This document shows positions 26,902-34,885 of a stretch of DNA of 64,000 bases, piece after piece. The translations under genes and the position numbers were made by a program. This DNA is from Afipia sp. GAS231. GTDB taxonomy: Bacteria > Pseudomonadota > Alphaproteobacteria > Rhizobiales > Xanthobacteraceae. The stretch is taken from positions 6,248,501 through 6,312,500 of the forward strand of contig NZ_LT629703.1 of assembly GCF_900103365.1 (NCBI RefSeq). Direction: 5' to 3'. Position 1 is the first letter of the stretch; each line of letters begins with the position of its first letter. The notes under the pieces were generated by a model. That model saw only the letters and a program-made list of their open reading frames with translations, did not search any database and had not been told where the DNA came from.

Positions 26902-29106
26902 TCACAGCAGATGAAAGTCCGACGGTGCGAGCAGTACTTGCGTCTGGGCGCTGGGGGCGGCGTGATCGGGCGCTTCGGACAGGTACGGAAGGCCGACGTT
27001 GACGGCTGTCCCCGGAAAGCTTGCCGCGACATGGGAGACATCCGCAGGGTTACCGGCAAGGTCGGCGATGACAGCGCCATGGGCGTCCAGGCCGTTCACC
27101 GCAAGCGCCAGCGTTCCGTGCGTGGTGGCCGACACCAGTTGGTCGAACACCAATTTGTCGGCATTGCCGAGGGCCAGCGTGGCGGCGGCGTCGTAGACCG
27201 CCGAGCCGCCGTCGTTCAGGGTCAACGTCGGTGCGCCGCCGGTGACCGCGACGGGTTCGTTGAAGTCCAGGGTGACGGAGAGCGTACTGCCTGCGGCCGC
27301 GACGCCGTTCGATGGCGCAACGTCGATGCCAATCTGAAGCGGCGGCGTGGTGTCGATCTGCAATACCTCCGCGGGATTGCCAACCGCGCCAGTCAGCACC
27401 GCGTCATGGCCGTTGGCATCCTGCGCGGTGGCGCCGTTGAGGTTGACGGAGGTCACCGTGAGGTCCGGCGTATTTTCGCCTGACGCGACCGCATAGTCGA
27501 AGGTGAGCGCGCTGGAGCCGCTGCCGCCGGTATAGGTGGCGATGCCGCCGTCGTTCAATGTCAGCGTCGGCGTGCCGTTTGACGTGTCGACGTTAACAGC
27601 CTCGTTGGCGTTGAGCGTCAGCGTCACCACATGGCCGGCGTTGAGATCGCCGGCGCCGGCGGTGATGCCACTGCCTGATGTCGTCACCGACAGCACCGCG
27701 GGATCGAGATAGATCAAGGTGCCGCCGCTGCCGTCGCCGGTGACATGAAACGATTGTCCGGAAAAATCGTCTGACGGGTCGAACTGGAACAGGTAGGTCT
27801 TGTTGTGTTCGAAAATGCTGAGCACATTGCCGGCGAGCAATTGCACGGTCGGATGGGCGCCGACGGGCGCGCCGATGAAATCGATGGTGTCACCGGCGAC
27901 AAATCCGCTGATGACGTTGGTGGGCGCGGTCGCGGCCTCGATGTCGAGCACGCCGCCCGGGCCGTGAAAAGCGATCGGAGCGGCGCCGGTCAGCGCCCCG
28001 TCCGCGAGATCCAGCGTACCGCCGTTGATGACAACACCGTTCAGCGTGCCGCCGGAATTGACCGTCAGCGTGCTGCCGGCATCGATCGTGGTGTCGTTGG
28101 CGGCGCCGCCAAGGAAAACTGTCCCGTTGCCGCCGTCGAGCAACGCGCCCTCGCTGAGGCCGTTGGCGCCGACCACCAACTTGCCGCCGGCTTCCACCAC
28201 GAGATTGCCGACCGTGTCGCCCGAGGCGACGAAGTAAGTCTCGCCGTTGATGACGATGTTGGCGGGCTCGGACGGATTCCAGCCGAGCACGTTCATCACC
28301 GTGAGGTCGGATTGGGTCAGCGCGTCGATGACACCGGAATTGCTGAAATCGTTGAACGAGTCATTGCCACCCGGCCCGGGGCCGCCACCTGCGGGGCCAA
28401 ACCCGGAATACCAGTCGCCGAGATCGCCACTGTTGGGATCGTTGTTCCAGTTGCCGAGATTGGTGACGCCATTGTCGATCGAGAAATAGCCGGTGGAGTG
28501 CGGGCCGCCGGGCACAAGTTCACGCACGCCAGGCGCCGAGTAGCGGAACAGATCCTCGGTGCCATAGGCGTTGGAATAGTGGTCGCCGGTGCCGCCGAGG
28601 ATCGAGTGCCGGCCGAGCACTTCGGTGATCTCATGCTCGACAGTCCCGATGAAGTAGTACTGGTTGGGGCCGCCCTTGACGTTGGGCGTGTAGGACCAAT
28701 TTGCATCGGTGGCGAAGCCGACCCACCCATCATTGCCGGGCGCGTTGGCGGCGATCAGCCCCAGCGCCTTCGCTTCCGCCGTACCGATGTCGAAGACGTC
28801 GCCGCCGGTGACGTCGGTGGCCGGCAGCGTGGCATCGGCCGCGGTCTGGACCGGCGAATTGGCGTTGGCGAGCAGGCCATTCTTGATGGTGGTGAAATCA
28901 TAGGCCGGTGCCGTCGCGGTTTCGCTCTCGCCGAGGTCGCCGGCGTTGAGCGGCTTGCCGCCGACTTCGCCCCAGCCGACCTTGATGTTGACGGTGACGT
29001 TGTTGGTGAACGCGGCGTCCAGGATACTGACGGCGTAATTGACGTCATTCCTGAACGGGGCCGGCGCGCTGCTCACGCTTGCGCCGAATGTGACGTTGAT
29101 CTGCAT
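26902..29106 (-). CDS. Large secreted metalloprotease-like protein with beta-solenoid and Ig-like adhesin repeats
   Basis: A 734-residue protein. Residues 1-280 resemble a zinc metalloprotease domain: EHEITEVLGRH (His158, Glu159, Glu162, His167) is a variant of HExxHxxGxxH in which the second His is Glu. Residues about 285-430 are a Gly/Asn-rich beta-solenoid (VGNLVVEAGGKLVVGANG, TLTVNSGGTLNGVVINGG). Residues 445-700 hold at least two Ig-like repeats sharing GTPTLTLNDGG / GAPTLTLNDGG. There is no N-terminal signal peptide, so export by type I or a similar C-terminal route is likely (inference). No secretion genes are nearby. It resembles metalloproteases seen in rhizobial exoproteomes. Confidence 0.75.
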   Translation of the reverse strand: MQINVTFGASVSSAPAPFRNDVNYAVSILDAAFTNNVTVNIKVGWGEVGGKPLNAGDLGESETATAPAYDFTTIKNGLLANANSPVQTAADATLPATDVTGGDVFDIGTAEAKALGLIAANAPGNDGWVGFATDANWSYTPNVKGGPNQYYFIGTVEHEITEVLGRHSILGGTGDHYSNAYGTEDLFRYSAPGVRELVPGGPHSTGYFSIDNGVTNLGNWNNDPNSGDLGDWYSGFGPAGGGPGPGGNDSFNDFSNSGVIDALTQSDLTVMNVLGWNPSEPANIVINGETYFVASGDTVGNLVVEAGGKLVVGANGLSEGALLDGGNGTVFLGGAANDTTIDAGSTLTVNSGGTLNGVVINGGTLDLADGALTGAAPIAFHGPGGVLDIEAATAPTNVISGFVAGDTIDFIGAPVGAHPTVQLLAGNVLSIFEHNKTYLFQFDPSDDFSGQSFHVTGDGSGGTLIYLDPAVLSVTTSGSGITAGAGDLNAGHVVTLTLNANEAVNVDTSNGTPTLTLNDGGIATYTGGSGSSALTFDYAVASGENTPDLTVTSVNLNGATAQDANGHDAVLTGAVGNPAEVLQIDTTPPLQIGIDVAPSNGVAAAGSTLSVTLDFNEPVAVTGGAPTLTLNDGGSAVYDAAATLALGNADKLVFDQLVSATTHGTLALAVNGLDAHGAVIADLAGNPADVSHVAASFPGTAVNVGLPYLSEAPDHAAPSAQTQVLLAPSDFHLL

Positions 29107-29370
29107 CGCGGCCTTTCAAAGCCGGGCCCCGACGACCGGGCCCCCGCCGATTGCAGCAAAGAATACCTATCGGATTCAAGGGGTCTTGGACCCACCGGCG
29201 CTGGCCCGCGGAAATCTTGGACTGGATGGCGCTCCCTGCGGTAACCGATTGTCGGAATTCGCCATTTTGCAATATTGCGGGGCCGGCCCTGCATCCTTGG
29301 CCCTTGCGCTTTCGTGAGGCCCGGAGAATGCTGGCCACCAAATCGAAAAAAATCCAGGGAGTTCGCATCC

Positions 29371-31029
29371 ATGTCCGCCATGCCATCCGCCGCCGCCAAA
29401 CCTGCCGAGAGCTACGACGTCGTCGTGGTCGGTGCAGGCTTTGCCGGCATGTACATGCTGCACCGACTGCGTGGGCAGGGAATGACGGCGCGGGTCTACG
29501 AGCAGGGCAGTGGCGTCGGCGGCACCTGGTACTGGAACCGCTATCCCGGCGCGCGCTGCGACGTCGAGAGCATGCAATATTCCTATTCGTTCTCGGAAGA
29601 ACTGCAGCAGGAATGGGACTGGAGCGAACGCTACGCGCCGCAGCCGGAGATCCTGAAATACGCCAACCATGTCGCCGACCGTTTCAATCTGCGGCCGGAC
29701 ATCCAGTTCAACACAACAGTCGAGCGCGCCGTGTTCGACGAGGCGACCAATCTCTGGTCGGTTGCGACCTCAGACGGCAACACCGCGATGGCAAGGTTCT
29801 TCGTGCTCGCGACCGGCTGCCTGTCGAACGCGAGGATGCCCGACATCAAGGGGATCGATCGCTTTGAGGGCAAGGTTTATCACACCGGCCACTGGCCGCA
29901 TGAGGAGGTCGATTTCACCGGCCTGCGCGTCGGTGTGATCGGAACCGGTTCGTCGGCGATCCAGTCGGTGCCCATCATTGCCGAGCAGGCCAGCCAGCTC
30001 ACCGTGTTTCAGCGAACCGCGAATTTCTCGATTCCCGCCCGCAACGCGGCGCTCACCGAAGAGGAGCGGCAATCGTTCCGGTCGCGCTATCCCGAAATCC
30101 GGCAGTTCGCCCGCGAAGTCGCGCGCAACGGCATCTATACCGAGATGCCCGACCGTGGCGCGCTCGACGACGGCGACAACGAGCGCCGCTCGAAATACGA
30201 GGCGCGCTGGGCCAGCGGCGGGCTCACCTTCATGTCTGTTTACAACAACCTGGCGCTGGAGCAGGCGGCCAACGACACCGCCGCCAATTTCGTCCGCGAG
30301 AAGATCGCCGAGATCGTTAGGGATCCCCAGACCGCAAAGCTGCTGCAGCCGAATAACCATCCGATCGGCTCCAAGCGCATCTGCATCGATACGGATTATT
30401 TCAAAACCTTCAACCGTCCGAACGTGACGCTGGTCGACATCAAGTCGACCCCGATCGAGGAGATCACCGACAACGCGGTGCGCACCGGGGCGAAGGACTA
30501 CGAAGTCGACGCGCTGGTGCTCGCCACCGGCTTCGACGCCATGACGGGTTCGGTCGCCAAGATCGATATTCACGGCCGCGACGGGCAGACGCTGAACGAC
30601 AAATGGGTCGCGGGTCCGCGCACGTATCTGGGCCTGATGAGCGCGGGCTTTCCCAACCTCTTCGTCATCACCGGGCCCGGCAGCCCGTCGGTGCTGTCGA
30701 ACATGATCGTCTCGATCGAACAGCACGTCGACTGGATCGCCGATTGCGTCAGCTACATGCGCGACAACGGGCTCGACACCATGGAAGCCGCCGTGGAGGC
30801 GGAAGACAAATGGGTCGCCCATGTCAACGAGGTCGCCTACGCCACGCTCTATCCGCAGGCCAATTCCTGGTACATGGGGGCCAACGTGCCCGGCAAGCCG
30901 CGGATCTTCATGCCCTATATCGGCGGCGTCGGCCCGTACCGGCAGATCTGCAACGACGTCGCGGCGAAGGGGTATGAGGGATTTGTGATGGCGGGGGTGG
31001 AGCAGCCGCGCAAGGCGGCGGCGTCGTAA
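29371..31029 (+). CDS. Flavin-containing Baeyer-Villiger monooxygenase
   Basis: A 552-residue class B flavoprotein that should insert oxygen next to a ketone to give an ester or lactone, using NADPH and FAD. The FAD Rossmann motif is VVVGAGFAGMYMLHRL, followed by GVGGTWYWNRYPGARCDVES. The Baeyer-Villiger fingerprint FEGKVYHTGHWP is present near residue 165 (F-x-G-x-x-x-H-x-x-x-W-P). The NADPH Rossmann motif is GVIGTGSSAIQ. The frame extends to 29275, but the ATG at 29371 with CAGGGAG upstream precedes the FAD motif by a normal distance. Length and motifs match cyclohexanone monooxygenase-like enzymes. It is convergent with the second liv operon. Confidence 0.93.
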   Translation: MSAMPSAAAKPAESYDVVVVGAGFAGMYMLHRLRGQGMTARVYEQGSGVGGTWYWNRYPGARCDVESMQYSYSFSEELQQEWDWSERYAPQPEILKYANHVADRFNLRPDIQFNTTVERAVFDEATNLWSVATSDGNTAMARFFVLATGCLSNARMPDIKGIDRFEGKVYHTGHWPHEEVDFTGLRVGVIGTGSSAIQSVPIIAEQASQLTVFQRTANFSIPARNAALTEEERQSFRSRYPEIRQFAREVARNGIYTEMPDRGALDDGDNERRSKYEARWASGGLTFMSVYNNLALEQAANDTAANFVREKIAEIVRDPQTAKLLQPNNHPIGSKRICIDTDYFKTFNRPNVTLVDIKSTPIEEITDNAVRTGAKDYEVDALVLATGFDAMTGSVAKIDIHGRDGQTLNDKWVAGPRTYLGLMSAGFPNLFVITGPGSPSVLSNMIVSIEQHVDWIADCVSYMRDNGLDTMEAAVEAEDKWVAHVNEVAYATLYPQANSWYMGANVPGKPRIFMPYIGGVGPYRQICNDVAAKGYEGFVMAGVEQPRKAAAS

Positions 31030-31038
31030 GCTCGGTCC

Positions 31039-31133
31039 CGTAGGGTGGGCAAAGCGAAGCGTGCCCACCATTCCCAAATGAAGCTGCCGATGGATGATGG
31101 GCACGGCGCAAACGCGCCTTTGCCCACCCTACG
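31039..31133. repeat. Palindromic intergenic repeat, family D copy 1
   Basis: A 95-bp element beginning CGTAGGGTGGGCA and ending TGCCCACCCTACG. It lies between the convergent BVMO and livF-type genes. Four related copies follow at 38395, 39139, 41798 and 42862; those carry GGTTA or GGATTA instead of GGCAAA. Confidence 0.87.
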
Positions 31134-31140
31134 ACGGGGC

Positions 31141-31839
31141 CTAAACCTCCAGCCACTCCTTGCGCACGCCGGCATTGGCGGCAAGCTCTGCCGGCGTTCC
31201 CTCGAACACGATACGGCCGTGGCCCATGACGTAGAGGCGGCGGGAAATTCGCAGCGCGATGGTGAGCTTCTGTTCCACCAGCAGGATCGCGGTGCCGCGC
31301 TTGGCGATTTCGTCGAGCAGCGTGCCGACCTGTTCGACCAGTTTGGGCGCGAGGCCCTCGGTCGGCTCGTCGATGATGACCAGATCAGGGTCGCCCATCA
31401 GGGTGCGGCACATCGTCAGCATCTGTTGCTCGCCGCCCGACAGCACGCCGGCGGGATTGTCCTGGCGCGCGGCGAGATTGGGAAACAGCGCGAACACGTC
31501 GGCGAATTTCCAGCGCCCTTCGACGCCGGCGCGCTTCATCCCGAGCTCGAGGTTCTGTTTCACGGTGAGACCCGGAAACACCTGGCGGTCTTCGGGTACG
31601 TAGCCGATGCCGAGATGGGCGATCTGGTCGGGCCGCAGCCCCGCGATCGAGCGGCCCTTGAAGGCGACGTTGCCGACCGGTGGCAGCAGCCCCATGATGG
31701 TCTTGCAGGCGGTCGAGCGGCCGACGCCGTTGCGGCCGAGCAGGCTGACGATCTCGCCCTGATCGACCGAGAGGTCGACGCCTTGCAGGATGTGGCTCTT
31801 GCCGTAATAGGCATGGAGATCGCGGACCTCGAGCATCAT
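31141..31839 (-). CDS. livF: ABC transporter ATP-binding protein, LivF family (second operon)
   Basis: A 232-residue ATPase, last gene of the second liv-type operon. Walker A reads GRNGVGRST, so the usual invariant Lys is Arg (residue 41). Other motifs are intact: LSGGEQQML, Walker B LVIIDEPTEGL, and LLVEQKL. The start (ATGATG at 31839) overlaps the livG stop. The longer open frame to 32271 only reads through livG in another phase. The Arg substitution may lower ATP use by this subunit, or be a tolerated family variant. The paralogue at 6441 has the standard Lys. Confidence 0.9.
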   Translation of the reverse strand: MMLEVRDLHAYYGKSHILQGVDLSVDQGEIVSLLGRNGVGRSTACKTIMGLLPPVGNVAFKGRSIAGLRPDQIAHLGIGYVPEDRQVFPGLTVKQNLELGMKRAGVEGRWKFADVFALFPNLAARQDNPAGVLSGGEQQMLTMCRTLMGDPDLVIIDEPTEGLAPKLVEQVGTLLDEIAKRGTAILLVEQKLTIALRISRRLYVMGHGRIVFEGTPAELAANAGVRKEWLEV

Positions 31840-32600
31840 GCCGCCACCGTCCCGAGATAGGCTTCCTGCACGGCGGCGTTGCCGCGGATGGCGGTCGGTG
31901 CGTCGGACGCGATCACCTCGCCATAGACCAGCACGGTGATGCGGTCGGCGAGGCCGAACACTACGCTCATGTCGTGCTCGACCATGATCAGCGTCTTGCC
32001 TTCGGACACGCTGCGGATCAGCGCCACCGCGCTGTCGGTCTCGCTGTGGCTCATGCCGGCGGTCGGCTCGTCCAGCAGAATGATCTCGGCGCCGCCCGCG
32101 ATGGTGATGCCGATCTCCAGCGCGCGCTGCTCGGCGTAGGACAAGAGCCCGGCCTGAAGGTTGCGACGGTCGGACAGTTTCAGTCGTTCCAGCAATTGGT
32201 CGGCGGCCTCGTTCAGCGCCTTCTGTCGTCCCAGCAGGTGCCAGAACGAGTAGCGATAACCCTGCGACCACAACAGGCCGCAGCGGATGTTCTCGAACAC
32301 GGTCATGCGCGGGAAGATCGAGGTGATCTGGAAACTGCGCGACAGGCCGAGCCGGTTGATCTCTTGCGGCGCCAGATTGGCGGTCGATTGGCCGTCGACG
32401 GTGATCGAGCCGGAGCTGATCGGAAAGCGCCCCGAGATCAGGTTGAACAACGTGGTTTTGCCGGCGCCGTTGGGGCCGATGATGGCGTGACGTTCGCCGC
32501 GCGGGATCGAGAGGTTGACGCCGCGGATGATCTCGGTGCGGCCGAAACGCTTGCAGACGTCGCGCAGTTCGATGGCGGGCGGGAGGGCGTCCGTGCTCAC
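31836..32600 (-). CDS. livG: ABC transporter ATP-binding protein, LivG family (second operon)
   Basis: A 254-residue ATPase with Walker A GPNGAGKTT, the degenerate signature LLSYAEQRALEIGITIA typical of LivG, Walker B IILLDEPTAGM, and switch His MVEHDM. It overlaps livM at one end and livF at the other by four bases each. Together with LivF it drives uptake. Its intact Walker A matters because the partner LivF carries Arg in place of Lys. Confidence 0.92.
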   Translation of the reverse strand: MSTDALPPAIELRDVCKRFGRTEIIRGVNLSIPRGERHAIIGPNGAGKTTLFNLISGRFPISSGSITVDGQSTANLAPQEINRLGLSRSFQITSIFPRMTVFENIRCGLLWSQGYRYSFWHLLGRQKALNEAADQLLERLKLSDRRNLQAGLLSYAEQRALEIGITIAGGAEIILLDEPTAGMSHSETDSAVALIRSVSEGKTLIMVEHDMSVVFGLADRITVLVYGEVIASDAPTAIRGNAAVQEAYLGTVAA

Positions 32601-33874
32601 GACATCGCCCCCTTCAATTTAATACTTTCGGTCACGGCGTCCCAGCGCTCGCGAAAGCCGCGGGCCTCGCGGCGCAGCCACAGCGTGCCGAGCACCAGCG
32701 CCGCCAGCGCGATCACCCAGGGCAACGGCGCCGTGGTGTCGATGAGGTGGCCGCCGATCGAGAATGTCTTGCCCTGCGCGGCGCCGATCGTGGTGAAGGA
32801 GGCGAGTTCCACCAGTAGCACGAAGCCGAGCAGGACGATCAGTGCCGGCGGAAAAGCCCGTGCATAGGGTAGCGCCAGTTCGCGCATCCGTCCGGCGCGC
32901 CAGATCGGCATATGCATGAACAGCAGCCCGATCAGCCCGCCCGGCGCGTACATCACCATGACGATGAAGAGAATGCCGACATAGAGCAGCCAGGCATTGC
33001 TGAGCAGGCTGACGCCGCTCTGCAGCAGCACCACCACGATGGTGCCGAGGATCGGTCCGAAGAATCCGCCGGCGCCGCCGATATAGACCGCGAGCAGCGC
33101 GTTGGCGGATTTCGCCGCCGACACCGTGTCGAAGGTGACGATTTCGTAGATCAGCACATAGAGGCCGCCGCCGATGCCGGCGAAGAAGCCGGACAGTGCG
33201 AATTGATAGAGCCGCACCATGCGCGGATCGTAGCCGACGAACTGCGCGCGCTCGAAATTGTCGCGGGTGGCGTTGGCGATGCTGCCGAGCGGGGTCTGGG
33301 TTTGCAGCTTCATCAGCACGGCGGCGATGAAGGCCCAGACCAGCACCAGGCAGTAGACCTGCCACGGCGAGGAGTAGCTGACGCCGAACAGACTGGTATC
33401 CATCACACGATCGACGCTGATGCCGCCTTCGCCGCCGAAGAAACCCATGAACATCAGGGCCGCGGCCGAGACCAGTTCGCCGAGCCCCATCGTGATCATG
33501 GCGAACGCCGTGGCGCGCTGCTTGGTGACCAGCCAGCCGAACACGTAACCGAAGAACAGTCCGCCGAGCCCGCCGGCCAGCGGCACCAGTTCGGTCGGCA
33601 GCCAGATCGTGCCGGCCTTGACGAGAAGCACGACATGCGCGGCGCAGTAGGCGCCCATGCCGAGCAGCACGGCGTGCCCGAACGACAGCAGGCCGGCCTG
33701 GCCCATCAGCATGTTGTAGGACAGCGCGAAGATCGCCATCACGCCGATCTCGCTCATCAAGGTCAGCACGAAACCGGAATGGCGGCCCTTGCCCCAGTCG
33801 TAGAACAGGAACGGGATCGCGAGCAGGATGACGAAAGCGAGAATCCAGGGCCAATGGCGGCGCAGCAGGGTCAT
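32597..33874 (-). CDS. livM: ABC transporter permease, LivM family, with C-terminal membrane extension (second operon)
   Basis: A 425-residue permease, about 100 residues longer than the LivM of the first operon (326). The core has MLMGQAGLLSFGHAVLLGMGAY and the cytoplasmic loop NATRDNFERAQFVGYDP. After the usual end (MYAPGGLIGLLF) an extra region adds about two hydrophobic helices (PPALIVLLGFVLLVELASF and WVIALAALVLGTLWL). The extension resembles C-terminal tails seen in some rhizobial LivM proteins; its role is unknown. Four-base overlaps with livH and livG show tight coupling. Confidence 0.9.
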   Translation of the reverse strand: MTLLRRHWPWILAFVILLAIPFLFYDWGKGRHSGFVLTLMSEIGVMAIFALSYNMLMGQAGLLSFGHAVLLGMGAYCAAHVVLLVKAGTIWLPTELVPLAGGLGGLFFGYVFGWLVTKQRATAFAMITMGLGELVSAAALMFMGFFGGEGGISVDRVMDTSLFGVSYSSPWQVYCLVLVWAFIAAVLMKLQTQTPLGSIANATRDNFERAQFVGYDPRMVRLYQFALSGFFAGIGGGLYVLIYEIVTFDTVSAAKSANALLAVYIGGAGGFFGPILGTIVVVLLQSGVSLLSNAWLLYVGILFIVMVMYAPGGLIGLLFMHMPIWRAGRMRELALPYARAFPPALIVLLGFVLLVELASFTTIGAAQGKTFSIGGHLIDTTAPLPWVIALAALVLGTLWLRREARGFRERWDAVTESIKLKGAMS

Positions 33875-34818
33875 GTATCGCGCGTCCCCATCAGTCCGCG
33901 CGGCCGGAACACCAGGATCAGCACCAGCATCAGGAACGGCAACAGCGCGCCGACCCGCGGCAGGGTCACGTTGAGAACCTCGGCGAACGGCGTGCTCGAC
34001 GTCACCGTGTATCCAAACTTGGCCAGCAGGTCCGCCAGCGAGACGTCGAACACGACGGCAAAGGTTTGGATCAGCCCCATCAATATCGAAGCGATGAAGC
34101 AGCCGGCCAGCGAACCGAGCCCGCCGAACACCACCACGACGAACACGATCGGCCCCATGGTGAAGGCCATCGCCGGCTCGGTGACCTGGTAGTTGCCGCC
34201 AATCACGCCGGCGAGGCCCGCCAGGGCCGTACCGGCGGCGAACACGAGGGTGAAGATGCGTGGCACGTTATGGCCGAGTGCCGAGGCCATGTCGGGATGG
34301 GTGAGGGCGGCCTGGATCACGAGGCCGATGCGCGTACGCGTGAGCCCGAGCCAGATCGCGCCGAACATCAGGCCGGAGATCACCAGCATGAAGGCGCGGT
34401 AGGCCGGGAACTGGGTGCCGTAAACCCTGAACAGCGGGAAATCCAGGAGCTCCGGCACCCGGTAGGGCACCGGCAGCAGGCCCCAGGTCATCTGCACGCC
34501 CTTTTCGATCAGCAGCGCAAGGCCGAAGGTGAACAGCAATTCGGCGATGTGGCCGTTGCGGTGGACGCGTCGCAGCCCGAACATTTCGATGCCGGCGCCG
34601 ACCAGGCCGCACAGCAGGGGCGCGATCACCAGCGCGGGCCAGAAGCCGATATAGACGCTGATGGTGTAGGCGAAATACGCGCCCAGCATGTAGGCGCTGG
34701 CATGCGCGAAGTTGAGCACGCCCATCATGCTGAGGATGAGCGTCAGCCCGCTCGCCAGCATGAACAACAGCATGCCGTAAACGAGGCCATTCAAAAGCGA
34801 GACGACGAAGACTTCCAT
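33871..34818 (-). CDS. livH: ABC transporter permease, LivH family (second operon)
   Basis: A 315-residue permease starting MEVFVVSLLNGLVYGMLLFMLASGLTLILS, with the family signature SMMGVLNFAHASAYMLGAYF. It forms the membrane pore with LivM. It starts 67 bases after the binding-protein gene; a perfect hairpin occupies much of that gap. The ending LVLILVFRPRGLMG is the usual LivH C-terminus. Confidence 0.92.
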   Translation of the reverse strand: MEVFVVSLLNGLVYGMLLFMLASGLTLILSMMGVLNFAHASAYMLGAYFAYTISVYIGFWPALVIAPLLCGLVGAGIEMFGLRRVHRNGHIAELLFTFGLALLIEKGVQMTWGLLPVPYRVPELLDFPLFRVYGTQFPAYRAFMLVISGLMFGAIWLGLTRTRIGLVIQAALTHPDMASALGHNVPRIFTLVFAAGTALAGLAGVIGGNYQVTEPAMAFTMGPIVFVVVVFGGLGSLAGCFIASILMGLIQTFAVVFDVSLADLLAKFGYTVTSSTPFAEVLNVTLPRVGALLPFLMLVLILVFRPRGLMGTRDT

Positions 34819-34845
34819 TACACAGGGCCCATCCGCAAAGCGCGA

Positions 34846-34872
34846 CGCCCGCTTCCATCATGGAAGCGGGCG
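34846..34872 (-). promoter_or_regulatory. Perfect 12-bp hairpin between binding-protein gene and livH
   Basis: CGCCCGCTTCCA pairs perfectly with TGGAAGCGGGCG around a three-base loop (TCA). There is no T run on the transcribed side, so it is more likely an RNA-stabilising or partial-stop structure than a strong terminator. It occupies the same place as the palindromic repeat in the first liv operon (3731-3848). Confidence 0.7.
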
Positions 34873-34885
34873 GCTGGTATGTCGG

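Noticed and set aside
26902..29106. The large exoprotein as an autotransporter
   Set aside because: The solenoid-like repeats suggested it, but there is no signal peptide and no C-terminal beta-barrel; the protein ends in Ig-like repeats.
31840..32271. A longer version of the second livF starting at 32271
   Set aside because: That part reads through livG out of phase. The ATG at 31839 overlaps the livG stop as in a normal operon.
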